From Gonocerus acuteangulatus (Eukaryota; Arthropoda; Insecta; Hemiptera; Coreidae), in NCBI GenBank assembly GCA_946811695.1, contig OX328123.1, positions 126,150,518-126,214,517 of the forward strand: a stretch of 64,000 nt of DNA, written 5' to 3'. Positions 36,985 to 48,321 of this stretch are shown here, piece by piece; within the stretch, counting starts at the first letter, position 1, and each line of letters starts with the position of its first letter. The notes beneath the pieces were generated by a model, which was not told where the DNA came from, did not search any database, and saw nothing but the letters and a program-made list of their open reading frames with translations. Made by a program: the position numbers and the translations under genes.

Positions 36985-38299
36985 TTTTTGTTAGACAAAT
37001 TAATGTATTATGTTTATATTATAATGTAAATATTATGTTTATAAGAAGAGCAAATCACTTTAATTGCGGTGTAAAATATTGTTGCTAGCTAAATCTAAGT
37101 ATTATATAAGCTCATAAGGAAAAAATGGTGCTAATGACTCAGATTTCGATGCACCATAAAAGAAAAAAAAATTAAGGACAATATACGAAGATTCCAAACT
37201 ATTTCATGTCTGTTAATAAAATATTTTATTCTAATCCCAATAACGCTACACTTATACACAAATAAATTTTTTTTTAAGTACCTATTTAATACGTATAAAA
37301 TAATGTTATAATGAGCGATCCGCTGTGGCATATAACAAGTACTACCACCGTGTGGAGTGCAACTAGTATAAACCGGTACGTCAGTACCACTGTGGTATGT
37401 AAAGAGCGGCTGTTCTGATACTGGCAAAAGTTAGAAATCCTACATTCCTAAAGTTGTTTGGAGGCTTATCTTTATGACTCTAGAAAGGGACTTACAGGTG
37501 ACGAGGATACACTGGGCGATACCTGTACTGGGAAGCCCTCCACCCTAAGCCTCCTAGCTCCTCACCTTCGAATTGAAACAAAATATTGTTTCTATATATA
37601 CGTATCCTGTTTTATTGACTAATACATTTGACTACTTTAAGCAATCACAAAAATAACGAGCAGTGAAAAAAAAAAACTGTAGGAAACACACAAAAAGATT
37701 CGTTCAAAGGAACGAAATTACCTATGTTTTAAGCACTTATTTCTCCAAATATAACCGTCCCATCGCAAATGTCTTCAAAACATTTTTTGTAGAAAATTTA
37801 GTAACCTTTCGCTTCACAAGATTTTCAACCGTTTTCGAGATATTAATGAAAGTATACGAGGTTCCCAAAATTTTCATTATTTCTAGCAACAGAAAATTGG
37901 TCTCATTTTTCCTATCCTGTTTTAGAAACAAATACATTTTCCTAACATAAGAAATTACAAAAATAAAAAACCAAGGGAAATAGACAAAAATTACAAAAAG
38001 AACGACAAAAACCCGTCCATAAGAACAAAACAGACGTATTTGAAGTTTTAAGCACTTATTTCTCCGATTGACATAACCTAATCAAAAATAGTTTTAGAAA
38101 CATTTTTGTAGAGAATTTAGTAAGCTTTCAAATAGTTTCTATCCACTTACCACGATTTCCCAACAAATTTGAACCACCGTTATTTTCGGTCTCTAGGGGT
38201 TCTGAAACGCGAAATTTTCTTGTCGGCACTTCCGGATTGTTTCATTGTATCAACCTTATAAGCGGGGTTCCCCCCTATGGGGGAGGGAGGAACCGCGCT
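36375..38299 (-). mobile_element. Family B element B9, nested in B8
   Basis: The 5' hairpin ends at 38299 on the minus strand. The interior at 36990-38160 is an inverted copy of 42100-43150 in B10, with a deletion joining it to the 5' module at 38163. The 3' side holds a 610-bp unit with mirrored 3' termini (36375-36984). It splits B8 between CCAAACCAAAAA and AAAACGGTATTC. Confidence 0.6.
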
Positions 38300-38607
38300 A
38301 AAACGGTATTCGAAAACTATTTTTCCAATTTTCTCGAAAACGGTTAAAGCTATCGCCTTGAAAATGGTTTCATTCGTTTTCCTAGCCCAAGAAGCCTATA
38401 AAACGAGTACTTACAAGCTTATGAAGTCAAAAACGTAAGCGTTACGATTTTTTTTGCGCGAATTTCGCCCCAAACGCCATCTTCCAGTGGGCTGATTCTG
38501 CTGGTTAACGAACTTGACCTTTCAAATTGGACGACGGATTTTTGTAACAAATTTCATCACAATCGGACCATTAGGGAAGCCAGAAATGAGCGAACAGACA
38601 AATATAA

Positions 38608-38646
<39 letters not shown>

Positions 38647-39390
38647 AATTTGAACCACCGTTATTTTCGGTTTCTAGGGGTTCTGAAACGCGAAATTTTC
38701 TAGTCGGCACTTCCGGATTGTTTCATTGTATCAAGCTTATAAGCGGGGTTCCTCCCTATGGGGGAGGGAGGAACCGCGCTAAAAGTGTTTGTTTTGTTGT
38801 TTTGAAAGGGTTTTTCTCTTTGTTTATCTCACTTTTTAAATGGTTGTTTCTTGTTTTAAATTGCATTTATCAGTAAAATTAGTATAGTAGTAAAATAAGC
38901 TATGAAACGGTGAAAGGTATTAGTAATAATAAGTCTGGAGTGGCTGTGGTAATCAAGATGGCAGTGGCTAATCACGATGACGTAATTTATTTTGAATTCT
39001 CCTGTCTTATAACCTTCCTCATAGCCTCCAACTGAAGTTATCGTTATTTCTTATTTTATAGAAAGATTTAACCCACGACAGAATGGAATTTTATTCGCCA
39101 TGAAGCACATATTTACAGTTGGTTATAACAGTAAAACGAATTTGCTAGTAAAAAAAGATACTTAAAATGACAACGAATTTTTGGTTGTTTATAATAGAGT
39201 CTTTTCAGCAGCAGTCAAAGAGTAAGTACGTTTTCAGTTCATAATTGTATTGACTTATACAGATTAAGAATTATCCGCTTCTGTGTAAGTTGGCTACTGT
39301 CAGTTTCCTGTGATTTGTGATGCTAATCTATTCCGTCTCTTCGATATGTAACCGCGCTAAGATGACGCAGTTCCTGCGAGTCGGACTTTT

Positions 39391-39864
39391 TTTTATTTAG
39401 ACTTTAAACCTTCATTAATCAAAACATTATAATAAGAGTTGTTTATAACAACCTCTGCAATGTAATTGAAAAGTAAACATGCCCGTCAGTAGTACTGAAA
39501 AGTAAAATTGGCTATTTAATATTATTGATATTGAACCTAATCATGTTTTCCAATGTCTTAAAATAAATTTGGTGTGTTATTCATTGTGTACAATAAACTA
39601 ACTCGCGTACAAAAAAAGAACAATTTACACTATCGAATCTCGATCAGACAACTGAAAATTTGGAGAAATAGGTCTGAAATTTAGAAGTATATTTCTGATT
39701 TTATGGAAGATTTTTCATAGCACTGTTAGGAATCGTTGAAAGTTGGATACTTTTATGGAATCTGAAAGCTCTATTTCAAAGCTTGTAGCTTCAGTACAAT
39801 AGCCATCTCAAATATAAATTACAAAACAGACAGGTAAGAGCTGATCGTTTATCTAGAACATTTT
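39391..39864. other. Unassigned AT-rich DNA
   Basis: I see nothing supported here. It is the unique right flank of the B nest. Confidence 0.4.
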
Positions 39865-41382
39865 AGTGCGATTCCTCAAACCCCCCCCCCCCCTCCTATA
39901 GGGAGCAAAAGACAGTGGTTTGACGCTGAACCAATGCCGCAATCCCTCCGTGGTTCTTTTATTTATAAATGCATGTATATAGACAAACAGATAAATTACT
40001 GTTGGCATTCTAGCGATGACGAACATGGAAGGATTTTTATGAAATTTGATAGAAAAATACTTTATTCAAAACGCAAGGTCAGGTTCGATAACCAGCAGAA
40101 TTTGACCACCAAAACATATTTTTTTAATTTTATATTTTTGACATGAAATTGTTATAAGAGAGTCTCTAAATTTTACGTAACGGGTGACGCATATGTTTAA
40201 TGGAAATGACTTCATCGGGCACGTCACCGGAAATCGATTTGGACGGGATTATCTAAAATATTTTAATGTACTTCAGGTTCGATAAGCGGATACATTTGCC
40301 CATCAATTAATGACTTTAAAGAGCAATGTAAATTAATAGGTAAATCCAATAAATGTTCAATTTATTACACGAAAGGAATAACATGTTCTTCTTTACAACC
40401 CAAATGGCATTTCAGTCCAGTGAACGAACGTTATAGATCGAAATTTTTGGAACACAATTTTTGACTTCGTAACTTTGTTTGGGCTGGATAGGAGGTGAAC
40501 ATAACCTAGCCTTTAAGCCGGGGGGGGGGGGGGGGTTTAGAAGGTCCCATTTTTCGGGTTTTCACTTATATCTCGGAAACCCTGCGTCCTAGCGACATGA
40601 CTATTCTATAACAAATGAAAGCTGATTAAATTTCCTACAAGTTCTAGTCAATAAAGTTTTTCGAGATATCTTTAGTTTTCGAAATATCCGCTCTTGAAAG
40701 TCTGTCATTTCGGGGAAAAACACCTTTGCCGCATATTTTTTCCCCGTTTTGACCGGATAACTCTTCAACGATGAACCAAAATAATAAATAACGGTTATAG
40801 GGTTGTAGAGTATTGGATTCCCTTCAATAATATATATTACTTTGCTATTTTATGTATTTTCCTTCAAACGTAAAAATAATTTCAGTGTTAATCGTGAAAT
40901 CTGAAATGTAGCGACTAACAGCCCAGGAAACTAAGAGTTATAGGTGGAAATGTTTGGAACACAATTTTTAACTTCATAACTTTGTTTCGGCTAGTTAGGT
41001 GGTCAACATATCTAAAGTCCTCACCCGTTGCTTCTCACTTTTGAGCCGGGGGGGGGGGGGGGGTTTAGAAGGTCCCATTTTTCGGGTTTTCACTTATATC
41101 TCGGAAACCCTGCGTCCTAGCGACATGACCATTCTATAACAAATTAAAGCTTATTAAATTTCCTACAAGTTCTATTCAATGAAGTTTTTCGAGATATCTA
41201 TAGTTTTCAAAATATCCGCTCTTGAAAGTCTGTCCTTTTGGGAAAAAAAACACTTTTTAGCGCGGTTCCTCCCTCCCCCATAGGGAGGAACCCCGCTTAT
41301 AAGGTTGATCTCATAACGCAATCCGGAAGTGCCGACTAGAAATTTTTGCGTTTAGAGACCGAAAATGATAGTGGTTAAAATT

Positions 41383-41456
<74 letters not shown>

Positions 41457-43649
41457 CTTTATATATATATATATATATATATATTTGTCTGTTCGCTCTC
41501 TAGCTCCCAGACGAATGGTCCGATTTTGATTAAATTTGGTACAAAAATCTTTCGTCTAATTTGAAAGGTCAAGTTCGTTAACCAGCAAAATCAGCCCACT
41601 GGAAGATGGCGTTTGGGGCGAAATTCGCGCAAAAAAAATCGTAACGCTTACGTTTTTGAGTTCATGAGCTTGTAAGTACTCGTTTTATATGCTTCTTGGC
41701 CTAAGAAAACGAATGGAACCATTTTCAATACCGTTTTTGGTTTGGGTACTTAGAATCATGGGATTCAGTTGAAACATTTTCTGCATGTTCTACTTTCATT
41801 AAAACTAATATGTTGAAATTTTGATTACGTTTGGAGGTTGAGAATCTTGGTAAACGGAAGAATACCATTAGAAAGCTTACTAAATGCTCTACAAAAAAGG
41901 TTCTGATGAATGTTTTGATTAGGCGATGTCAATCGGAGAAATAAGTGCTTACAACTTTAAAGTAATTGATTTCCCCCATTCAAACTTCTTTTTGTCTTTG
42001 ATTTTGGTACTTAGAATCATGGGATTCAGTTGAAAATTTCGTTACGTTTGGAGTAAAGGAAGGATTAAAATAAAATATTTCATTTTTAGTCATGAAAAGT
42101 TTTGGGAACTTCGTATATTTTCATTAATATCACGTAAACGGTTCGGAATCTTGGCAATCAAAAGATTACCATTCGAAAGGTTACTAAATTCTCTACAAAA
42201 AATGTTTTGAAGACATTTGCGATGGGATGGTCATATTTGGAGAAATAAGTGCTTAAAACATAGGTAATTTCGTTTATTTGAACGAATCTTTTTGTGTGTT
42301 TCCTACAGTTTTTTTCACTGCTCGTTATTTTTGTGATTGCTTATAGTAGTCAAATGTATTAGTCAATAAAACAGGATACGTATTAATAGAAACAATATTT
42401 TGTTTCAACGGCATCTTGGAATTGAAAGATGCCCTATGAATATCTAGATTACTGTACTGGTGTTGATTTCGTTCTTTAGAATTGTTTTTGGTAATCCCTA
42501 TTTTCAGCAGTTTTTATCTATTTATTATTTTCTTTTTTTAATTCATTGAACAAAATCATATGAATTCGAAGGTGAGGAGCTAGGAGGCTTAGGATGGGGG
42601 GCATTTTCCCTGTCCCCAGGTAGCTAGCTCCCAGAGTACCCTCGTCATCTGTAAGTCCCTTTCTAGAGTCATAAAGATAAGCCTCCAAACAACTTTAGGA
42701 ATGTAGGATTTCTAATTTTTGTCAGTATCAGAACAGCCGCTCTTTACATACCACAGTGGTACTGACGTACCGGTCTATACTAGTTGCACTCCACACGGTG
42801 GTAGTACTTGGTGTATGCCACAGCGGATCGCTCATTATAACCTTATTTTATACGTATTAAATAGGTACCTAAAAAAAAATTATTTGTGTATAAGTGTAGC
42901 GTTATTGGGATTAGAATAAAATATTTTATTAACAGACATGAAATGGTTCGGAATCTTCGTATATTGTCCTTGATTTTTTTTTCTTTTATGGTGCATCGAA
43001 ATCTGAGCCATTAGCACAATTTTTTCCTTATGAGCTTATATAATACTTAGATTTAGCTAGCAACAATATTTTACACCGCAATTAAAGTGACTTGCTCTTC
43101 TTATAAATATAATATTTATATTATAATATAAACATAATCCATTAATTTGTCTGAAAAAAAGTCCAACCCGCAGGAACTGCATCATCTTAGCGCAGTTCCG
43201 TTCTTATCTCGAGTGCGATTAGTGAAGGAATATAGCAGCTATCGGTAGGTATTAGCACCATCCCCCCCCCCTTAATATCTTCAAAACAGTTAAGAAATCG
43301 TAGGAAGTACGATATAACTATTCAAAAGCTTACTAAATTCTCTACAAAAAAGATTCTGAAGCAAATTTCGATGGGGCAATATCAGTCGGAGAAGTAAGTG
43401 CTTAAAACTACGAAAGTGTTAGTTTTGTTATTTTAAACGGGTTTTTGTCACTATTTACCTCACTTTTGTTTTTTAAGTTTATTTAACGGTGGAATGAGTA
43501 TTTCATTAAAGCTGAGAAAATAAGAATCATATTGGTAATACACTTTTCCTAGAGTGAGCGTCGCGATGACGGGAGAGTCCCATCCGTTTAGAAAACTGTC
43601 AGTTTCCCTATGTGGCTCTTTAAGCTTCCTTCTCTTTGATATTTTATTT

Positions 43650-44812
43650 TATACTACCTACTTTCTGCATATAGAAAAACCTAAATAAATTAGAAGCCAA
43701 ATAAGTATTATTAAAATCTCATAACACGAATCTGTAACTGTTATGAACCCGTGGCCTCCCTACTGTGATTCCTAGACGACTATGACCTAACCTATAACAC
43801 CCCCCGTATCAAGACATACATGTATGCCAAGTTTGGTAAAAATCGGTCTAACGGTGTGGATTTAAAAAAAACAAAAAACATACAGACAGCAGCTGGTAGA
43901 CGTTTTTGACCTGGCCTATGGCAATCCCCTGATCAAGACCAGCCTGTGTGCCCAGTTGATCAAAATCTGTGAAACGGTGTGGGTTTGTATGAAGAACAAT
44001 CACACAGACAGACAGATGGTAGCCGTTTTGACCTAGCCTATGGCAATCGCCGTATCAAGAGCTACCTGTGTTCCAACTTAGGTCAAAATCGGTCGAACGG
44101 TGTGGATATTTATAGGGAACAAACATACATACAGAAAGCTGGTAGATGTTTTTGACCTAGCCTACGAGACTCTCCAGATTAGGATCTACCTGTGTACCGA
44201 GTTTACTCAATATCGGACGAACGGTGTGGATTTGTATAAGGGACAAACATATAGACAGACAGCTATAAGACGTTTTTGACTTAGCCTACGACACTCCCTA
44301 GATTAAGATCTACATGTGTACCGAGTTTAGTGAAAATCGGACGAACGGTGTGGATTTTTATAAGGGACAAACATACAGACAGACAGCTGGTAGACGTTTT
44401 TGATTTTTGACTTAGCCTACGACACTCACCAGATTAAGATCTACATGTGTACTGAGTTTAGTCGAAATCGGACGAACGGTGTGGATTTTTATAAAGTATA
44501 AACATACAGACAAACAGCTGGTAGACGTTTTTGACTTAGCCTACGACACTCCCCAGATTAAGATCTACATGTTTACCGAGTTTAGTCAAAATCGGGCGAA
44601 CGGTGTGGATTTGTATAAGGGACAAACATACAGACAGACAGCTGGTGGATTTTTTTGACCTAGCCTAGGAGATTTCTCTTATCAAGACCTACCATTATTC
44701 CAAGTTTAGTCAAAATCGGTCAAACGGTGTGGATTTGTATAAGGAACAAGCAAACAGACAAACAGAAAAACAGACAGGCACGTGATTTTTATATATATAG
44801 ATTTTAACGAAA
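43650..44812 (+). mobile_element. Insert with retroelement-like 3' end and tandem array
   Basis: It is absent from the homologous unit at 36480, where the sequence runs straight through. It ends with CAGACAGGCACGTGATTTTT and TATATATATAGATT, a type of 3' end common in RTE-like insect retroelements. The class is an inference. Nearly all of it is the tandem array below. Confidence 0.5.
43760..44800. repeat. Eight tandem units of about 125 bp
   Basis: Each unit contains TTTTTGACCTAGCCTA or a close variant, then a TATCAAGA-like stretch, AAAATCGG, GAACGGTGTGGATTT and ACAAACATACAGACAGACAG. The GGTGTGG boxes fall near 43850, 43976, 44099, 44224, 44347, 44478, 44602 and 44724. The middle units are the most alike, and the first two are the most diverged. 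No frame stays open across the array. Confidence 0.85.
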
Positions 44813-45007
44813 GATCAAAACCTACCGATAGCTGCTACTATTCCTTTACTAATCGCACTTCGGTTAAGAATGGAACCGCGCTAAGATGACGCAGTTCCTG
44901 CGAGTCGGACTTTTTTTCTATTCTCGACCGGATATCTCTTCAACGATGCACCCAAAAAATAAATGACGGTTTTTTTTTTTGGTTTTTTTAAATTAACGTT
45001 TTCAGAG

Positions 45008-45347
45008 GGGACGAGGTTAGCTCAGTGGTAGAGCACTCGACTAATGAACTGGAGGACCAGGTTCAAAACCCGAGCGCGCACTAAAGATTTTTTCTTCAAG
45101 TGCTGGCGTTCGAGGGTTGGATTTGGGGTCCCAGATCGTCCCTAGGCTCACCCAGCCTTTAATTAATAATGGGTACCTTGGGTGCTAATGACTCAAGCAG
45201 TCAAAGCAGCCAAGGGGAAAATCAGGCGGCCGGAGCATAGTGTTGACCACACTATCTCCCTAGAGTGCCGTATGGTCAAGAATCAGATACCTCTACAGTA
45301 TCTGCCCCTCTGGGCCCTTGTGGCCTGTTACGGGACTGATTTTTTTA
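45008..45347 (+). mobile_element. SINE-C, full length (340 bp)
   Basis: A 13-bp target duplication AACGTTTTCAGAG flanks it (44995-45007 and 45348-45360). The head is tRNA-like with A box TTAGCTCAGTGGTAGAGC and a degenerate B box AGGTTCAAAACCC. The body has GAGGGTTGGATTTGGGG, CTAGGCTCACCCAGCC and a unique tail with GACCACACTATCTCCC. It defines the length of the family. The copies at 12943 and 15457 are fragments. Confidence 0.78.
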
Positions 45348-45360
45348 AACGTTTTCAGAG

Positions 45361-46805
45361 ACTTGGTTTCCTGTGACACAACTATACGTCTGAAATATTT
45401 AGTCAATATGTATGTCACAAGGCTTGAAAATGGGGCTAAGTCCCTGAAAACGTTAGCTTTGGACAGCGTCCATTTTTGGGCCATTATTTACGTTCGTGTA
45501 CTTGAATTTTCCGCCATCCAGCAATTCCTACAATTTAACCTTTTGACCGCTACAATCAATAGTCGGGTGTTTTGCAGGTCAAGCGCAATTCATTTGGCCA
45601 GCAGTGCACGCCTGTCGCGGAGCCGATTCCTTATTCTTCGCCCTTTTGCTCGTTAGTGAGTTTACAATTAATAGAGATGACTGGAACAAGGTTATACATG
45701 AAATACTATCAAGTGGTGAACTAGAAGAACTACTTGATTAATAGACAAAAAAAAAAGTTGCGCGAGAATTAATTTTGACACCCTAATCTGTGCTCTATCT
45801 CCTCCCAAAGATTGGGATTTATATCATCACTTTGACATGACCATTCAAGAACCTTGGAGAATTTCCTGTTGTCAAAATACTTATGAGCGCAACTGTATAT
45901 AAGTTTTAACGGTGACCATATTCGGTATAAAGTAAATAAATAGGACAGCTGCATATTTGATGAAACCTTTTACAAATCATTTCTTGACTTTATGAAACGC
46001 TGAAAGTCGTGGCAGTAGGATGAATGCTGATATCGGACCTGGTTATTGAAGCCTTGTGAGGCCGATATTAAAGTAAAAGCAGACAATGAGCTGAGAAACT
46101 ACAATTAGAAAGAACGGGAGCAGGCGAGGGAAAGTGTGGGGCTAACCACACGTTTCTTGGCAATCCCTCTATCATCACATCTTCAATCTATCTGGAACAT
46201 GGAAGGTGAGAACGCGTCCGTCTCGCTGGGGCTCTGCTAAGTGCCCAGTACGGGGCGCCAAATATTTTTAATGAACTAATCAATTATTAATATTTTTTTC
46301 ACGGTTCGTCTGCGTCTAGGCCTTTAGCGACGGGCTATAGGTAGCCATCCTTCCTGAATATTGTTGGCGAAGCAGGAAATTCTTTCAGCGGAAACATAGA
46401 TGAATAATTTGCTTATCATAACGTATATAAATAAAATAAAACATGAATTGTTCTGCTCTTTTAAATTTTTAATGAGCAACTGTAACGCTTATTAATTTCC
46501 TTACAGAGTTTGGTGTAGGCGAACCTTTTCCACCGAAAAGATCAATTAGAAAGAAAACTAAGTGAGCCCTTGAAACCAAAAAATCTGGTCAGCCTCATCC
46601 TGGCTAATAGCGAGAACTGAGAGGGAGTTACATGCTGCTTTCATCGGTAAGAAGCTCTGGACTGAAGAACGAAAAAGAAAAGGTCTGACTGCGGCACTAA
46701 AAAATTAGTCCACTCATGAAGAAGGCGTAAGGCTAACTCCCCCTGCGAAGTAATGCCTGAGGGCGGTTCCGTAGGGTGGTTGAGGTTAATAGGGAAGTGG
46801 CTTTT
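45361..46805. other. Unassigned DNA between SINE-C and element A4
   Basis: No gene is supported. Open frames up to 112 codons (45318-45656) overlap the SINE and lack recognisable domains. A possible SINE-A-like tail on the minus strand lies at 46285-46360 (GACGGGCTATAGGTAGCC). Confidence 0.4.
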
Positions 46806-46924
46806 AGCACTTTCCTCCGAAGGAAAGTAGCTATTGAGGTTGGACTCATGACGGAATTTTTGAAAAATTTCTTCAAATCTTTATCGATCCTACCTAGTAG
46901 ACAGCGAAAATGACCCCCGTTAAA

Positions 46925-46991
<67 letters not shown>

Positions 46992-47003
46992 TATATATAT
47001 ATA

Positions 47004-47059
<56 letters not shown>

Positions 47060-48104
47060 TGTTAACACGATAGCGGCCAGAGTTTTTGTTTTTTCGTCAC
47101 GAAACTTGGTATATAGCATTCAATTAGCAAACGATTGAACGAGTTCGTTAACGAACAAAATCGGTCCACCGGAAGGGGGGGTTTACCCCGAACCCAAAAC
47201 ACTAATTTGACCATTTCAGCCGTAATATTTGTTATATTTCAACGAAACTTGGTATTCGTAGTGGTAATATAGAGAGAAAAGTGAGATATAAAAATGAACT
47301 AAATCGGTTTATAAGGAGGGGGGGTTTACTCCGGACCGACAATACCAATTCGCCACTACCAGCCGTGATTTTTGGTATATTTCAACGAAACTCGGTATTC
47401 ATAGTGGTAATCTACAGATAAATATGTGTTGTAAATATAAACTAAATCGGTTCATTTGGAGGGGGGGGGGGGTTTACTCCAGACCCACAATACCCATTCG
47501 CCACTACCAGCCGTGATTTTTGCTATATTTCGACGAAACTCGGTATTCGTAGTGGTAATCTACAGGTAAATATGTGTTGTAAAAATGAACTAAATCGATT
47601 CATTAGAAGGGGGGGTTTACTCCGGACCCAAATTACTAATATACTCATACTGGTCGTAATTTCTGCTGTATTGTAACGAAACGCGGTATACGTCGTGGGT
47701 AACTCATGAGAAAGAAGTGTTATAAAAATGAGCTGAATCGGTCAATCGGAAAGGGGGGTTTACTTTGTAATATATTTCAATAGAAATGCCAGCCAGATAT
47801 AGGTCCACAAAGGCGCCGCAAGGAGCACTAGAGGGACTGTATCCGGTTCCTGCATTAGATCAAAATACGATAATATGAGTTTTTTTGTATTTATTACGTA
47901 GTGTAGTAGGTACCATGTGTAAACATAACTCTGGAAGCAAATTAATAATTTATCAGTTACTCATTACAAAATTAAAAGAGAACTATTCATGTTTTTATTT
48001 TATTTATGTAGGATATTTTAAGCAAATTGTTCTGGAAAGCAGTCTACACTACCCAAATTCTGAGGAAAGTGCTTAGTTATGCAGCTCCTGCGTGACGGAC
48101 TTTT
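46806..48104 (+). mobile_element. Helentron-like element, family A, copy A4
   Basis: It starts AGCACTTTCCTC after TTTT and ends GACGGACTTTT before T. The TA tract is 46928-47055. Tandem G-run units begin near 47170, 47310, 47450 and 47600, and the conserved tail starts after the CGCCGCAAGGAGC motif. This is the longest A copy. Confidence 0.7.
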
Positions 48105-48185
48105 TAGTGAGTAGGAATCTCTCATTGTTGTGGCTTTGTCCACTTCGTCTCATGAAAGATTTTTCCCCTACCCTATTAAAAAAAT

Positions 48186-48321
48186 CACACACACACACAA
48201 ATTTTAACGGGGGTCATTTTCGGTGTCTACTAGGTACGATCGATAACAATTTGAAGACATTTTTCAAAAATTCCGTCACGAGTACAACGTCAATAGCTAC
48301 TTTCCTTCGGAGGAAAGTGCT
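48186..48321 (-). mobile_element. Family A 5' end fragment (A5)
   Basis: On the minus strand it begins AGCACTTTCCTC and runs to ACCCCCGTTAAAATTTG, stopping at a CA repeat where complete copies have the TA tract. Only the 5' module is present. It lies 82 bp right of A4 in opposite orientation. Confidence 0.65.

Larger units (their letters stand above)
34888..38780 (-). mobile_element. Family B element B8, nested in B3, itself split by B9
   Basis: The minus-strand 3' terminus starts at 34888 (GTCCGTCTCGCAGGAACTGC on +), and the 5' hairpin ends at 38780. Own pieces are 34888-36374 and 38300-38780. It has the same internal tandem duplication (35450-35920 and 35940-36370) as B1. The flanking B3 reads AACTTAAAAA before it and AAAAGTGTTTGTTTTG after it, matching uninterrupted copies. 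Confidence 0.66.
26636..39390 (+). mobile_element. Outermost family B Helentron-like element (B3) split by nested insertions
   Basis: The 5' end AGCGCGGTTACTCCC follows a T run at 26636. The 3' end GCAGTTCCTGCGAGTCGGAC plus TTTT ends at 39390. The element's own DNA is in four pieces: 26636-27286, 29371-29498, about 34871-34887, and 38781-39390. Together these give about 1.41 kb and are collinear with the uninterrupted copy at 20602-22009. The three interruptions are B4, the B5 cluster and B8. This is a direct reading of sequence junctions. The Helentron class is inferred. Confidence 0.68.
41259..44911 (+). mobile_element. Family B element B10 with mirrored 3' region and retroelement insertion
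   Basis: The 5' end AGCGCGGTTCCTCCC at 41259 follows CACTTTTT, and the 3' end GCAGTTCCTGCGAGTCGGAC plus T run ends near 44911. The TA tract is 41391-41483. From 43157 an inverted 3' terminus appears, so the last 1.75 kb is a mirrored-end unit enlarged by a 1.16-kb insert. Confidence 0.6.
43157..44911. mobile_element. Second mirrored-3'-end unit
   Basis: Its left end reads GTCCAACCCGCAGGAACTGC and its right end is the mirror image. The arms match those of 36375-36984, in reverse overall orientation. Removing 43650-44812 would leave a unit of about 600 bp, the size of the other copy. Confidence 0.62.
39865..45007 (+). mobile_element. Divergent Helentron-like element D, interrupted by B10
   Basis: The 5' end AGTGCGATTCC after a TTTT, a C run and CCTATAGGGAG resemble the family B 5' hairpin. 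The following AGACAAACAGATAA, GAAATTTGATAGAAAAAT and GATAACCAGCAGAATT mirror the order in family B. It contains two tandem copies of a G-run segment (40519-40745 and 41048-41245) with CTTATATCTCGGAAACCCTG. B10 interrupts the second copy, and D resumes at 44912 with GACCGGATATCTCTTCAACG. No 3' terminus was found. Confidence 0.5.

Noticed and set aside
37131..37427. Frames starting M-x-VSEQPLFTYHSGTDV in both 37131-37427 (-) and 42719-42919 (+)
   Set aside because: They come from the same repeated B interior. The downstream halves differ by frameshifts and no domain is seen.
43760..44800. Regularly spaced repeats that might suggest a CRISPR array
   Set aside because: Units of about 125 bp are tandem without unique spacers, in a eukaryotic setting inside a mobile element.
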